DNA of 64,000 bases from Christiangramia echinicola DSM 19838 (GTDB lineage: Bacteria; Bacteroidota; Bacteroidia; Flavobacteriales; Flavobacteriaceae): contig NZ_AUHG01000017.1 of NCBI RefSeq assembly GCF_000423065.1, positions 110,164-174,163 on the forward strand, read 5' to 3'. Under the pieces are notes generated by a model that was not told the DNA's origin, ran no database searches, and worked only from the letters and a program-made list of their open reading frames with translations. Position numbers and translations under genes: made by a program. Of the stretch, positions 45,101-52,616 are shown one piece after another. Each line of letters begins with the position of its first letter. The stretch's first letter is position 1.

Positions 45101-45491
45101 TCCAGGGCATAAACTCGCCCAGCATCATACCAAATAGAATACCTGTAAATGCAAATAGTAAGACAGTAAAGGACCCTAAAAACCTACCTAGTAAGTAATC
45201 TTTTTTATGAATTGGCGTAGAATATAGCAATGATTCTATATTGTATTCAAAATCTCTCAATACTGAAACTCCCATAATCATTGAGGCTAATATCATGAAG
45301 ATACCCGTAATCGCTCCCATTGTTTTTGCAATCACTAGAGGTGAGTTTTTTTTTAGAAGTCCCATCTCTGAACCTTGAAAAATAAAGTCTACTCCTACAA
45401 TAGAAAATAGAAACAGGAATAAGAAAAACACAAACGTATCTGGTCGCTTAACTCGATATAGTATTTCGAACTTAAAAATATGATACCACAT
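42186..45491 (-). CDS. ABC transporter permease fused to an M1-type aminopeptidase
   Basis: A 1101-residue fusion. The first about 560 residues are an ABC-2-type permease of around twelve helices. The C-terminal about 420 residues are an M1 metallopeptidase with the zinc motif HEIAHQW (about 933-939) and the third ligand Glu in FILETLSQY about 20 residues on. It is paired with the ATP-binding gene 2 bp upstream. Such M1-permease proteins are common in Bacteroidota and their substrate is unknown. The operon faces a LytS/LytTR pair across a 210-bp spacer, its likely regulators. Confidence 0.87.
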   Translation of the reverse strand: MWYHIFKFEILYRVKRPDTFVFFLFLFLFSIVGVDFIFQGSEMGLLKKNSPLVIAKTMGAITGIFMILASMIMGVSVLRDFEYNIESLLYSTPIHKKDYLLGRFLGSFTVLLFAFTGILFGMMLGEFMPWTNPEDLLDFNAIIYVKTFLMVTLPTLFFGASLFFVTGALSRSLVVVYTQGIILFVVFMLTKAITNEFWQAILDPFSLTTTTFATKSWSAIEKSTLELDFIGALLYNKLFWASLGILALIYGYKKFNFNVVKEKRAKRKKQQVLASTASYKVHEVEVPTTQKHFGFLSKLIQLKQFSWFYFISICKQASFWGIVICGMIIILINSVNLGTVYGVDSYPATYFIVEELKETSIYFFIIILVFYSGELVWKERSAKLDLIYDATPISGFIKLMGKYIGLNLVYVVLMLALISSGILFQTLSGYYKYEFQVYFYGFFLEILPFLALYTFIAFFIQSVVNHKFLGIMLVIIFFMGNIAMGLFGFDHDLYFFGGSALGTYSDMNGYGHFLKPYLLIKSYWFLFGMLLLIIGSLVNVRGTETNLIKRIKAGKHRLSKPLFKLTSIIFIAFVALGSFIFYNTNILNTYWTNSEATEFRVAYEKELKQFEYIPQPKIVAVNLKVELYPTSRDYTAEGYYILKNTNKQSINEIHIQKRIEENVTIDTITFDGGATEVNTYASYHYTIYKLNNTLNPGDSIKMNFKQSFTTVGFEAGNSNANIVENGTFFNNNHFPTLGYNRKYELSDTDERLAYNLPERINRANRNDTKEIMNARAGSDSDGINFEMTIGTSKDQTAVVPGNLLREWTENNRNYFHYKMEIPMINFYAMVSAAYEIKKDTWMPSKDAFASPVDLEIYYDKAHSYNIDRMMKSMKASLDYYSTNFSPYQYKHLRIMEFPRYAQFAQSFPGTVPFSESIGFVLDIDDKTDVDMAFYVTAHEIAHQWFAMQVEAANVKGQYFILETLSQYAAMMVLKEHYPKEKVQQFLELQLEKYEKGKLRESGVEPTLALVDNQDYVYYAKSAINMFKLQETIGEEKVNTALKQFLEDWNTSNGKLKTKTRRYATSKDLLDYFKEVTPDHQQHIITDLFESVGELKIDAANE

Positions 45492-45493
45492 TA

Positions 45494-46381
45494 CTAGTTA
45501 GATTTAGGATTAGTGTTGTTGAAGATTTCTGAGAAATACACATCTTCTAATTCAGCATTAATTAGCGAAAAACCATCTCCTGGGTTTTTATCATTCACGA
45601 TATGAATGGTTGGTTTTCCTAGAAATAATCGTTCACTGATAACCTGATAATTTTCCTTATAACAGTTCAATTCTGCCTTATCGATTGTTTTTCTATAGAC
45701 TTTATCCTTTAAACCTTCTAATATTTGCAACGGATTCCCTTGTAAGCATACATGGCCTTGATTAATAATTGCCATGTTGGTACAGAGTTCTTTGACATCA
45801 TCAACAATGTGTGTAGATAAAATAACCACGGTATGTTCTCCGAGCTCACTTAAAACGTTATAAAATCGATTTCGTTCCACAGGATCCAACCCTGCTGTTG
45901 GTTCATCTACTATAAGTAACTTCGGGTTGTTAAGTAACGCTTGTGCAATACCAAAACGCTGCTTCATCCCACCAGAAAACCCTTTCAGGTTTTGTTTTCG
46001 TACCTCGTATAAATTTGTTTTATGTAAAAGTGCATCTACTAAATCGTTACGTTCTCCTTTATTAGTAATGCCTTTTAACACCGCGAAATGATTCAGTAAA
46101 ACTTCAGCAGATATTTTAGGATACAAACCAAATTGCTGCGGCAAATACCCAAGTACCTGCCGCAACGCATTTTTCTGTTTTAATACATCTATGTCTCCAA
46201 GAATAATAGAGCCAGAATCTGCTTCCTGTAGCGTTGCAATGGTTCGCATTAAAGTGGATTTTCCGGCACCATTAGGACCTAATAAACCAAACATACCGTT
46301 TGGAATTTCTAGTGAAATGTTTTGTAAGGCTTTAATCCCATTTGAATACGTCTTTGATAGCTTGTCAATTCTGAGTTCCAT
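45494..46381 (-). CDS. ABC transporter ATP-binding protein
   Basis: A 295-residue ATPase, with ATG at 46381 preferred; an upstream in-frame ATG at 46411 would read through the A-rich leader. Walker A GPNGAGKS lies at 35-42, the signature LKGFSGGMKQRF is followed by Walker B LLIVDEPTAGLDP, and the switch His is in ILSTHIVDD. It powers the M1-fused permease encoded 2 bp downstream. Confidence 0.9.
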   Translation of the reverse strand: MELRIDKLSKTYSNGIKALQNISLEIPNGMFGLLGPNGAGKSTLMRTIATLQEADSGSIILGDIDVLKQKNALRQVLGYLPQQFGLYPKISAEVLLNHFAVLKGITNKGERNDLVDALLHKTNLYEVRKQNLKGFSGGMKQRFGIAQALLNNPKLLIVDEPTAGLDPVERNRFYNVLSELGEHTVVILSTHIVDDVKELCTNMAIINQGHVCLQGNPLQILEGLKDKVYRKTIDKAELNCYKENYQVISERLFLGKPTIHIVNDKNPGDGFSLINAELEDVYFSEIFNNTNPKSN

Positions 46382-46466
46382 ACTGTTCATTTTTTGATTG
46401 ATATGGAACAAACATAAAAGCGTTTTTAGCCTTTAAAAAAAGATAGTGACACAGATAAGTCTACTA

Positions 46467-46529
46467 GTGATAAACTCATTGGCATAAGTTATAAAGTCGC
46501 TTCAAAACACTTTCATTGTGGTTTATCAC
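46467..46529. promoter_or_regulatory. Inverted repeat between the ABC operon and the LytS/LytTR pair
   Basis: GTGATAAAC (46467-46475) and GTTTATCAC (46521-46529) are a perfect 9-bp inverted repeat, 54 bp between starts, in the divergent spacer. It is a possible operator for the LytTR regulator encoded alongside. LytTR proteins usually bind direct repeats, so it may belong to another regulator. Confidence 0.35.
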
Positions 46530-46590
46530 GGATTATATAACGTTTGTCAACTTATTTGTTGGCCGGGTTTTATTTAATTAATATTGAATT

Positions 46591-47385
46591 ATGAATTTTA
46601 GAATACCGGATAGGAATAAGAAAATTATAAAGCGCTTTTATATCATAACCCTTATAGGTGTTGGGTTAATTGTTGTTCTTTTTAATGACACTTTTGGCAA
46701 GTTGGAAGGGTTTGTAGAATTTATAGCCTTGTACTTTATCCTGATATTTGTCACCATCGCATATTGGCTCTTTAAACAAATAAAATCGCTTATACGCTTG
46801 AAGAATGAAAAGGCAAAAACAGAGTTAATGCATTTAAAAAGTCAAGTGAATCCACATTTCTTTTTTAATATGCTCAACAACCTCTATGGATTGGTAGATA
46901 AGGATGCTAAGAAAGCGCAAAAGCTGATCTTAAAACTTTCCGATATGATGCGTTATAGCATCTATGATGGTGAAAAGGACACTGTTTTATTATCTGAAGA
47001 AATCACTTACCTGGAGAACTATATCGAACTCCATAAAATGCGTTATCATAAAGCGATTGATATTCAATTCAACATTGAAACAAACGACACTGATTATGAG
47101 ATAATGCCACTTCTTTTTATCATCCTTTTAGAGAATGCCTTTAAGCATGGTGTCGAAAATTTAAGAGAACATGCGTATGTGCATATCAATTTAATTGCGA
47201 GCAATAATCAAGTTACCTTTACAATAGAAAATAATTTTGATGCAACACAAGATGATCCCAATACAGGAATTGGCATAAAAAACCTAAAACGAAGATTAGA
47301 ACTGGTATATCCAAAAAATCATAGGTTAACAATGTCTAAAACAGATACCATTTATTATGCTACATTAACTATTACTGGCTTATGA
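46591..47385 (+). CDS. LytS-type sensor histidine kinase
   Basis: A 264-residue kinase with two N-terminal membrane helices (about 15-31 and 43-61). The His-kinase box NPHFFFNMLNNLYGL has phospho-His89. ATP-binding residues are in PLLFIILLENAFKHGV (N box) and GIGIKNLKRRLELVYP (G box). It lacks a periplasmic sensor, as in other short LytS-like kinases. Its stop overlaps the regulator start as ATGA, so both are translated together. It is divergent from the ABC/M1 operon. Confidence 0.9.
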   Translation: MNFRIPDRNKKIIKRFYIITLIGVGLIVVLFNDTFGKLEGFVEFIALYFILIFVTIAYWLFKQIKSLIRLKNEKAKTELMHLKSQVNPHFFFNMLNNLYGLVDKDAKKAQKLILKLSDMMRYSIYDGEKDTVLLSEEITYLENYIELHKMRYHKAIDIQFNIETNDTDYEIMPLLFIILLENAFKHGVENLREHAYVHINLIASNNQVTFTIENNFDATQDDPNTGIGIKNLKRRLELVYPKNHRLTMSKTDTIYYATLTITGL

Positions 47386-48083
47386 TTTCATATATCATTA
47401 TAGACGACGAACATATTGCGCACGATATTATAAAAGGCTATTGTGATATGCTGCCAAATTTAGAATTTAAAGCAGATTGTTATGATGCGATAGAAGCTAT
47501 CGACTACTTAAGTAAACATGATATAGATCTCATTTTTTTAGATTTAAATATGCCTAAATTAAAGGGATTTCAATTTTTAAAAACACTTTCATCACCACCA
47601 AAAGTTATTGTAACAACAGCCTATAGTGAATTTGCGATTGACGGCTATGAATTAAACGTTGTAGATTATTTATTAAAACCGTTCAGCTTTGAACGCTTTT
47701 TAAGTGCTGTTAATAAAGTGACCGCGGCTAACACTAAAGGAATAAGAAAAGAAAATAACGAGGCTATAAAAGCTGAAGAGAAGTATATTTTTTTAAAACA
47801 AAATAATAGTCATGTTCAGGTAGCTATAGATGATATTCTATTTATTGAAGCTTCAGGCAATTATACCAAAATTATCACCAATGATGAGACTATCAGTATT
47901 CGTGAAAAATTATCAGATACCATACAATTGATATCTGATAATGATTTCATACAAGTTCATAAATCATTTGCCGTTTCAAAAAAGCACATGGCTAGGGTAG
48001 AAGGTAATAGAATTTATATTGGCGATCAGGTTGTACCTATTGGTAAATTCTATAAGGCAAATGTTATTGAATTATTGAAGTAG
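47382..48083 (+). CDS. LytTR-family response regulator
   Basis: A 233-residue regulator. The receiver domain has acidic pocket residues in IIIDDEH (8-9), phospho-Asp54 in IFLDLNMPKL and Lys in LLKPFSFERF. The C-terminal LytTR DNA-binding domain includes FLKQNNSHVQVAIDDILFIEASGNYTKI in its first half and VHKSFAVSKKHMARVEGNRI. It overlaps the kinase by four bases. A paralogous pair lies at 60603-62251. Confidence 0.92.
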   Translation: MISYIIIDDEHIAHDIIKGYCDMLPNLEFKADCYDAIEAIDYLSKHDIDLIFLDLNMPKLKGFQFLKTLSSPPKVIVTTAYSEFAIDGYELNVVDYLLKPFSFERFLSAVNKVTAANTKGIRKENNEAIKAEEKYIFLKQNNSHVQVAIDDILFIEASGNYTKIITNDETISIREKLSDTIQLISDNDFIQVHKSFAVSKKHMARVEGNRIYIGDQVVPIGKFYKANVIELLK

Positions 48084-48202
48084 CTCGTTTGGTTCTAATG
48101 TCTTGTCCTGAAATATAGCTACAGGTTAAAATTGAATTTAAGCTGATAATTTATATACCATATTAGTTATTACCTGCCGGTAATTGTTTGTTTCCATTTA
48201 AA

Positions 48203-48502
48203 TTAGATAGAAAATCTTTGATCAAGATAATCTTTCAGAAAGAACATTATTAATATTGTTATGAATATTGAAATTGCCAGGTATTTGAAGTCTTTTATTA
48301 ATTCTCTTTTTGCATTAGCTTTAATTTGAGCTATCACTCGTTCTAATTTATCTTTTTCTATTTCTTCAAATAAAACACCATCTGTTCTTATTTTATCTAC
48401 GTAAATATTGTCTCTTATGTCTTCTTTAAATTTTGGTCGATTCGAATATAAGAGTGACTTATTATGTTCGTGAAGACTTTTAGTACCTAATTCAACAGAC
48501 AT
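48203..48502 (-). CDS. Small membrane protein of unknown function
   Basis: A 99-residue protein with a hydrophilic, charged N-terminal 70 residues and one C-terminal membrane helix (AISIFITILIMFFLKD). No motif recognised. It runs opposite to the LytTR regulator, with which it converges 119 bp away. Composition is like its neighbours, so it is probably real. Confidence 0.55.
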   Translation of the reverse strand: MSVELGTKSLHEHNKSLLYSNRPKFKEDIRDNIYVDKIRTDGVLFEEIEKDKLERVIAQIKANAKRELIKDFKYLAISIFITILIMFFLKDYLDQRFSI

Positions 48503-48570
48503 ATCTTGAGATGTTAGTATTAATTGATAATCAGTATGATATTGATGTTCTAGAGTTAATTAATTTTTTT

Positions 48571-48714
48571 TTAGTCAGTTATTTTTCTGATTCCTTCACT
48601 TTTTGAATGAAAGACCATATAACCTAAAATCCCTGAAATAGCCATCATTAAATACCACAAGCCAGTTATTCTGACAGTTTTAATCAACTGTTTTTGTTCT
48701 GTATTTATGGTCAT
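48571..48714 (-). pseudogene. Truncated DUF4386 gene relic
   Basis: 47 codons from an ATG at 48714. Residues 1-37 closely match the start of the DUF4386 protein at 40642-41328 (RITGLWYLMMAISGILGYM against RITGLWYLMMAITGILGFM). The family sequence stops at HSKSEG and the frame ends at 48571. A relic of a second copy left by deletion; not expected to work. Confidence 0.75.
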
Positions 48715-48758
48715 AAATTTTAATTAAAAATTTTATACTATAATTTGTTGGCCTTTCG

Positions 48759-50012
48759 TTATTCTTTGCGCAAATCTTCTAACCTATTTTTATAGTAGTC
48801 ATCATTAGTAATTTCGTAAGCTTTAGATGCAAATTTTATTGCATTGCCGTAATCACCTATTCTTTCATAATATTCTGACAAAGAATCGTGTGAATTTGAA
48901 CTATATGGATAAAACTTAATTGCAAACTCGAAAAACATTTTTGATTTTTCTTGTTGATCCATATCCATGCTCATATAACCTAGTGCATTGAGAAGTTCTT
49001 CGGGATACGGTGGAACCTTATAGCCAAGATGATTCTCGAGTTTTTTAGCTCTATAATTTACAATACTAAAGAGTTCCTCTTTGGAAGTTTCGGGGGAGTT
49101 AAACTTTTCAGTATTCTCCATTTGATACCAATTAAATAGAGAAATCAAACCATCCATAATGGAAGGAAAAGCAACGGTACCATGTAAATCTTTGGGGTAA
49201 AATTTCCAGTCAAAAGACAATCCGTTTTTAGCATTTTTATTTGCCAACTGTGAAAAGGCAATATTCGAACGGGAGAACAATGTAAAATCAGTTGTATCCT
49301 GCATTACATTATCTATGGTGACGTTTGGATTTTGCATATTTAATTGTCCATTTAAAGACATAAATAAAGCTTTTCCGCTATAATCTTTATTGACCAATTT
49401 ATCTTTAGAATCTTTAAGTAATTTTTGATGGTCCCAATCTAAACTTGGATCAACGGCCAGGTAATTAGAAAATAATTGAGGATTATTAATTAATGTATGA
49501 ATAGTAAATAGGCCTCCATAGGAGTGACCAATTAAAGTTCTAAAATTGGTTACTGGATACTTATTTTCTATAAATGGAATTAATTCTTTTTCTAAAAAAT
49601 CACTAAAATTTTCAGCCTCTCCATTATCTTCATTAAAAGGCATTCCATATTTTTTAGTTATTTTAGAAGTAGTCAAATCTCTTGTGCGATGATTTTCATT
49701 AGAAACACCAACCAGTATCATTTCTGGTGTAAACCCACCACTATAAAAACTTTGAACATTTTTAACTGTAGATAAAAGTACTTCTCCATCTAAAATAAAA
49801 ACTACAGGATATTTCTCATAATTTTGAGATGTATAGTTACCTGGAAACTGGATATAAATTCTTCTATATTCTTCGAGCGTTTCAGAGTAAATACTATCTA
49901 ATATCCCAATATTTTCAAGGTATTTTTTATTTTCATTGTTTTGAGATCTTCCTGAAAGGTTAATTAAAACGCAGAATCCTATGATTAGTATTAATCTTAT
50001 ACTACTTTTCAT
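48759..50012 (-). CDS. Exported esterase with C-terminal TPR
   Basis: A 417-residue paralogue of the esterase at 24934-26184, matching across the full length. The signal peptide ends near residue 23. LDGEV, VGVSNENHRTRDLTT and nucleophile elbow GHSYGG (Ser164, the standard form) define the alpha/beta hydrolase. TPR-like helices form the last about 90 residues (MDMDQQEKSKMFFEFAIKFYP). Function is inferred as periplasmic ester hydrolysis. Between it and its neighbour upstream lies a 65-codon membrane protein gene. Confidence 0.85.
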   Translation of the reverse strand: MKSSIRLILIIGFCVLINLSGRSQNNENKKYLENIGILDSIYSETLEEYRRIYIQFPGNYTSQNYEKYPVVFILDGEVLLSTVKNVQSFYSGGFTPEMILVGVSNENHRTRDLTTSKITKKYGMPFNEDNGEAENFSDFLEKELIPFIENKYPVTNFRTLIGHSYGGLFTIHTLINNPQLFSNYLAVDPSLDWDHQKLLKDSKDKLVNKDYSGKALFMSLNGQLNMQNPNVTIDNVMQDTTDFTLFSRSNIAFSQLANKNAKNGLSFDWKFYPKDLHGTVAFPSIMDGLISLFNWYQMENTEKFNSPETSKEELFSIVNYRAKKLENHLGYKVPPYPEELLNALGYMSMDMDQQEKSKMFFEFAIKFYPYSSNSHDSLSEYYERIGDYGNAIKFASKAYEITNDDYYKNRLEDLRKE

Positions 50013-50093
50013 ATTAATGGCAATTTATAACTAATGAAGGCCAACTTGATAATAAAGTAAAGACTACAAAAGCCGTTTTTGTAAGATATGTTT

Positions 50094-50291
50094 TTATATT
50101 ACAAGAATTTTTTGTTCTAATAAACTATTCCATTTTATGATTTTTTTTTTGGTGCCATATTCTAACGCAGCACCTATGGCAATGCCTAGAACAAACCATA
50201 ACTGGATATTTGAGGTTAAATAGCCCACTATAGATCCTAGAATAATTCCTATTCCTAATTTCACTCCCTTTAAATTTTTCTTAGTTTCCAT
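50094..50291 (-). CDS. Small membrane protein
   Basis: A 65-residue protein with two hydrophobic stretches separated by a short loop (LGIGIILGSIVGYLT and LWFVLGIAIGAALEYG), Lys-rich ends and a Gly pattern of small YtxH/GlyZ-like membrane proteins. No family assigned. A 22-bp palindrome lies 65-86 bp upstream, which supports it being expressed. Confidence 0.6.
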   Translation of the reverse strand: METKKNLKGVKLGIGIILGSIVGYLTSNIQLWFVLGIAIGAALEYGTKKKIIKWNSLLEQKILVI

Positions 50292-50355
50292 ATTTTCTAA
50301 TATTTCTAATTTTAATTGATTTATTGTAAAATTACAATAGCTTCATCTATAAGAG

Positions 50356-50377
50356 GTTCTACTTTAAAAATCCGAAC
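50356..50377. promoter_or_regulatory. 22-bp palindrome, site 3 (upstream of small membrane protein gene)
   Basis: GTTC-TA-CTTT-AA-AAAT-CC-GAAC, the same pattern as sites 1, 2 and 4. It lies 65-86 bp upstream of the start at 50291. Confidence 0.5.
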
Positions 50378-50453
50378 GAATTACATTAATCGGTAAACTT
50401 TACACATATCAATAGACTGTTTAAAATGCTGAAAAAAGTTTTACCTTGATATG

Positions 50454-50503
50454 AAAACTACCAGCAGCGGATGCTCTTAACTGTTTTAGCTATGGTAGTT
50501 TTT
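50454..50503. terminator. Probable bidirectional terminator after serine hydrolase gene
   Basis: AAAACTACC (50454-50462) pairs perfectly with GGTAGTTTT (50494-50502), with T on both outer sides and a 31-nt loop. It lies downstream of the minus-strand gene ending at 50580. The rest of 50292-50579 holds only palindrome site 3. Confidence 0.55.
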
Positions 50504-50579
50504 CCCTATTATAAAAAACAGGATTTAATTTTACTCCACTAATACTTTGTGAGCGTTTAATATAAACTTTTGACTTATA

Positions 50580-52535
50580 TTATAGTTTAATAGCAGTTTC
50601 ACCGTAAAGTTGAAAAGATTGGTAATCATTTGTGGCAGTAAAAGAAACCTCAACTCCCTTATTAGGATTGATAAAACTTAATTCTTCACCTTTTATTGGA
50701 ATGAGTTCATAAGCATCACCGTTTGGAAAGTGCAATGAAATTTGGTTTGTTTCATCATTAAAACTTATAGAAAGCTCTACCTGGTTATTCCATTTGTATT
50801 CGCCTTTAAGTTGTTTTAATAATTCTGAATCTAATTGATTTCGTTTAACAGATACACGTTTAAAGTGATTCCAATTGTATAAATGTGAAGCTGATAACAA
50901 CAATTCATTACCTAAAGCACCTCCATTATCTGAATTAATTAAATATACCAATCCCTTTCCGGTATTAAGGTCTATCGTCATGCCAGTTCTGTATCCAGCA
51001 TTACCACCATAATGGGTGATTGCAAAACCTGTCTCTGATTTATCCACGATTAATCCATAAATGTGTCCATCACGTTCTTGATTGAGTATCGATTGAATTT
51101 CAGGCTTTGAAAAAACTGCACTTTCGCCCTGATAACCTTTATAGATTTCAATTAAGAATTTAGCCATATCAGTAGCGTTGCTCCAAAGTCCAGCTGCTGC
51201 TTGTTCTGGATGATTTCTCCAGCCAGCATCTAAAACAGTTCCATTTGAGGTGTAGCCTTTTGCAACTTTGCTTGAATCTGTTACCTGTAAGGGTTGTGTA
51301 AATTCAGAATTTTCCATACCAATGGGTAGAAGTATCCATTCGTACATAATATTAGAAAAATTGTCGTTAAAAACATCCTGAAGCGCTACCTCAGCTAAGG
51401 TGTATCCACCACCGGAATACGCCAGCATTTCATTGGGTGTGGCGATGACTTCTATCGCTGGAGAATTTACGCCGGCACCCCCTTTTAAAACAGCAACATC
51501 AGTTGGTATGGCAAGGCCTTTCGCATAACCTTGATACCCTCCTGAAGTAATACCAGAAGTATGCGCAAAAATATTCCGAAAGGTTACTGGATTTTCTGCC
51601 GTTTGCTTACCCTGAGGTAATTGGTAACTCAACAAGTAGTTCTCAATATTCTCATCTAAATTTATTTTTCCTGCTGTATCCATGCGCAAGGCAGCAAAAA
51701 AGGTTACTGGTTTCGATAATGATGCCGCCTGAAAAATACTAGAATCGTTCAAACTCTGTTCTGAAAAACTTGAATTATGATACGTTTCAGCCCATTCTAT
51801 TTTACCATCATTAATGACTGCAAGGGAGAGAGCAGGTATTTTATATTTGGTCATTTTATTTGCTATAGTGCGAAAGTTTTCAGGCTCATCTAAGAACTTC
51901 ACTTTTCCAATAATCTGATTTTCTAATAGAACTTTATTTTTTGAAGGCTTATTAGAATACTCAATTAGCTCTTCGTTATAAACATAATCATCTTGTTTTT
52001 GAGTTAGCTTAATGAAGTTTTTAACTTTAGGTGCATACAACCAAACCTCATCTACAACCGCATTATAACCTCTGGAATTTGTGATGTTTCCATTATAATG
52101 AATCGTGTACGCCATAAAAGTTCCTGCTTCTACTGTTTCTTTTTTATAGGATAATACCTCTGCGTTTAGTTTTTGATTACCAGTTGTACCATCTTGACTT
52201 GTCCAGTTCTCTTCGTAAATCCACTTTTTACCTACATTAAGGGGCCAATCATACTTTGGTGTATCGCTTTCTTCAGGCTTTATAATATCTGTAACCGGAA
52301 CCGTGTCCTTACCAACAGTTATATATAACTTACCCTTTATATCAATTATTTCTCGAGTGTCTGTCCCTTCAGATCTTACTTCTCCTTGGGTAGTTACTCC
52401 TTTAAACTTCCACACCCATTTTTCTCCAACGGTGTAATCAGATAAGGTGGGTTGTGTGTTTGTATCAGAATTTATCTGACCATTACAAACGCAAAGCATC
52501 ATTAATGCGAAAAATAATGTGATATATGTTTTCAT
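50580..52535 (-). CDS. Serine hydrolase (class-C beta-lactamase fold) with N-terminal domain
   Basis: A 651-residue exported protein with ATG at 52535, where MKTYITLFFALMMLCVC is the signal peptide; an in-frame ATG 33 bp upstream would spoil it. Residues 25-200 form a beta-rich domain (VGEKWVWKFKG and VGKKWIYEENW look like two related repeats). The hydrolase domain follows: SLSK at 272-275, YSGGGYT and HYGGNAGYRTG. A beta-strand C-terminal domain closes it. Substrate unknown. A 22-bp palindrome lies 60-81 bp upstream and a TPR-type regulator gene ends just beyond. Confidence 0.85.
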   Translation of the reverse strand: MKTYITLFFALMMLCVCNGQINSDTNTQPTLSDYTVGEKWVWKFKGVTTQGEVRSEGTDTREIIDIKGKLYITVGKDTVPVTDIIKPEESDTPKYDWPLNVGKKWIYEENWTSQDGTTGNQKLNAEVLSYKKETVEAGTFMAYTIHYNGNITNSRGYNAVVDEVWLYAPKVKNFIKLTQKQDDYVYNEELIEYSNKPSKNKVLLENQIIGKVKFLDEPENFRTIANKMTKYKIPALSLAVINDGKIEWAETYHNSSFSEQSLNDSSIFQAASLSKPVTFFAALRMDTAGKINLDENIENYLLSYQLPQGKQTAENPVTFRNIFAHTSGITSGGYQGYAKGLAIPTDVAVLKGGAGVNSPAIEVIATPNEMLAYSGGGYTLAEVALQDVFNDNFSNIMYEWILLPIGMENSEFTQPLQVTDSSKVAKGYTSNGTVLDAGWRNHPEQAAAGLWSNATDMAKFLIEIYKGYQGESAVFSKPEIQSILNQERDGHIYGLIVDKSETGFAITHYGGNAGYRTGMTIDLNTGKGLVYLINSDNGGALGNELLLSASHLYNWNHFKRVSVKRNQLDSELLKQLKGEYKWNNQVELSISFNDETNQISLHFPNGDAYELIPIKGEELSFINPNKGVEVSFTATNDYQSFQLYGETAIKL

Positions 52536-52594
52536 TTCAAGAAGTTTAAATTCATAAATACAAGACAAAACTAGCCCAAAGGCAGATAGGTAGA

Positions 52595-52616
52595 GTTCTA
52601 TTTTTTAAATCAGAAC
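52595..52616. promoter_or_regulatory. 22-bp palindrome, site 4 (upstream of serine hydrolase gene)
   Basis: GTTC-TA-TTTT-TT-AAAT-CA-GAAC, the same pattern as the other three. It spans 60-81 bp upstream of the start at 52535 and touches the stop codon of the regulator gene next door. Confidence 0.5.
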
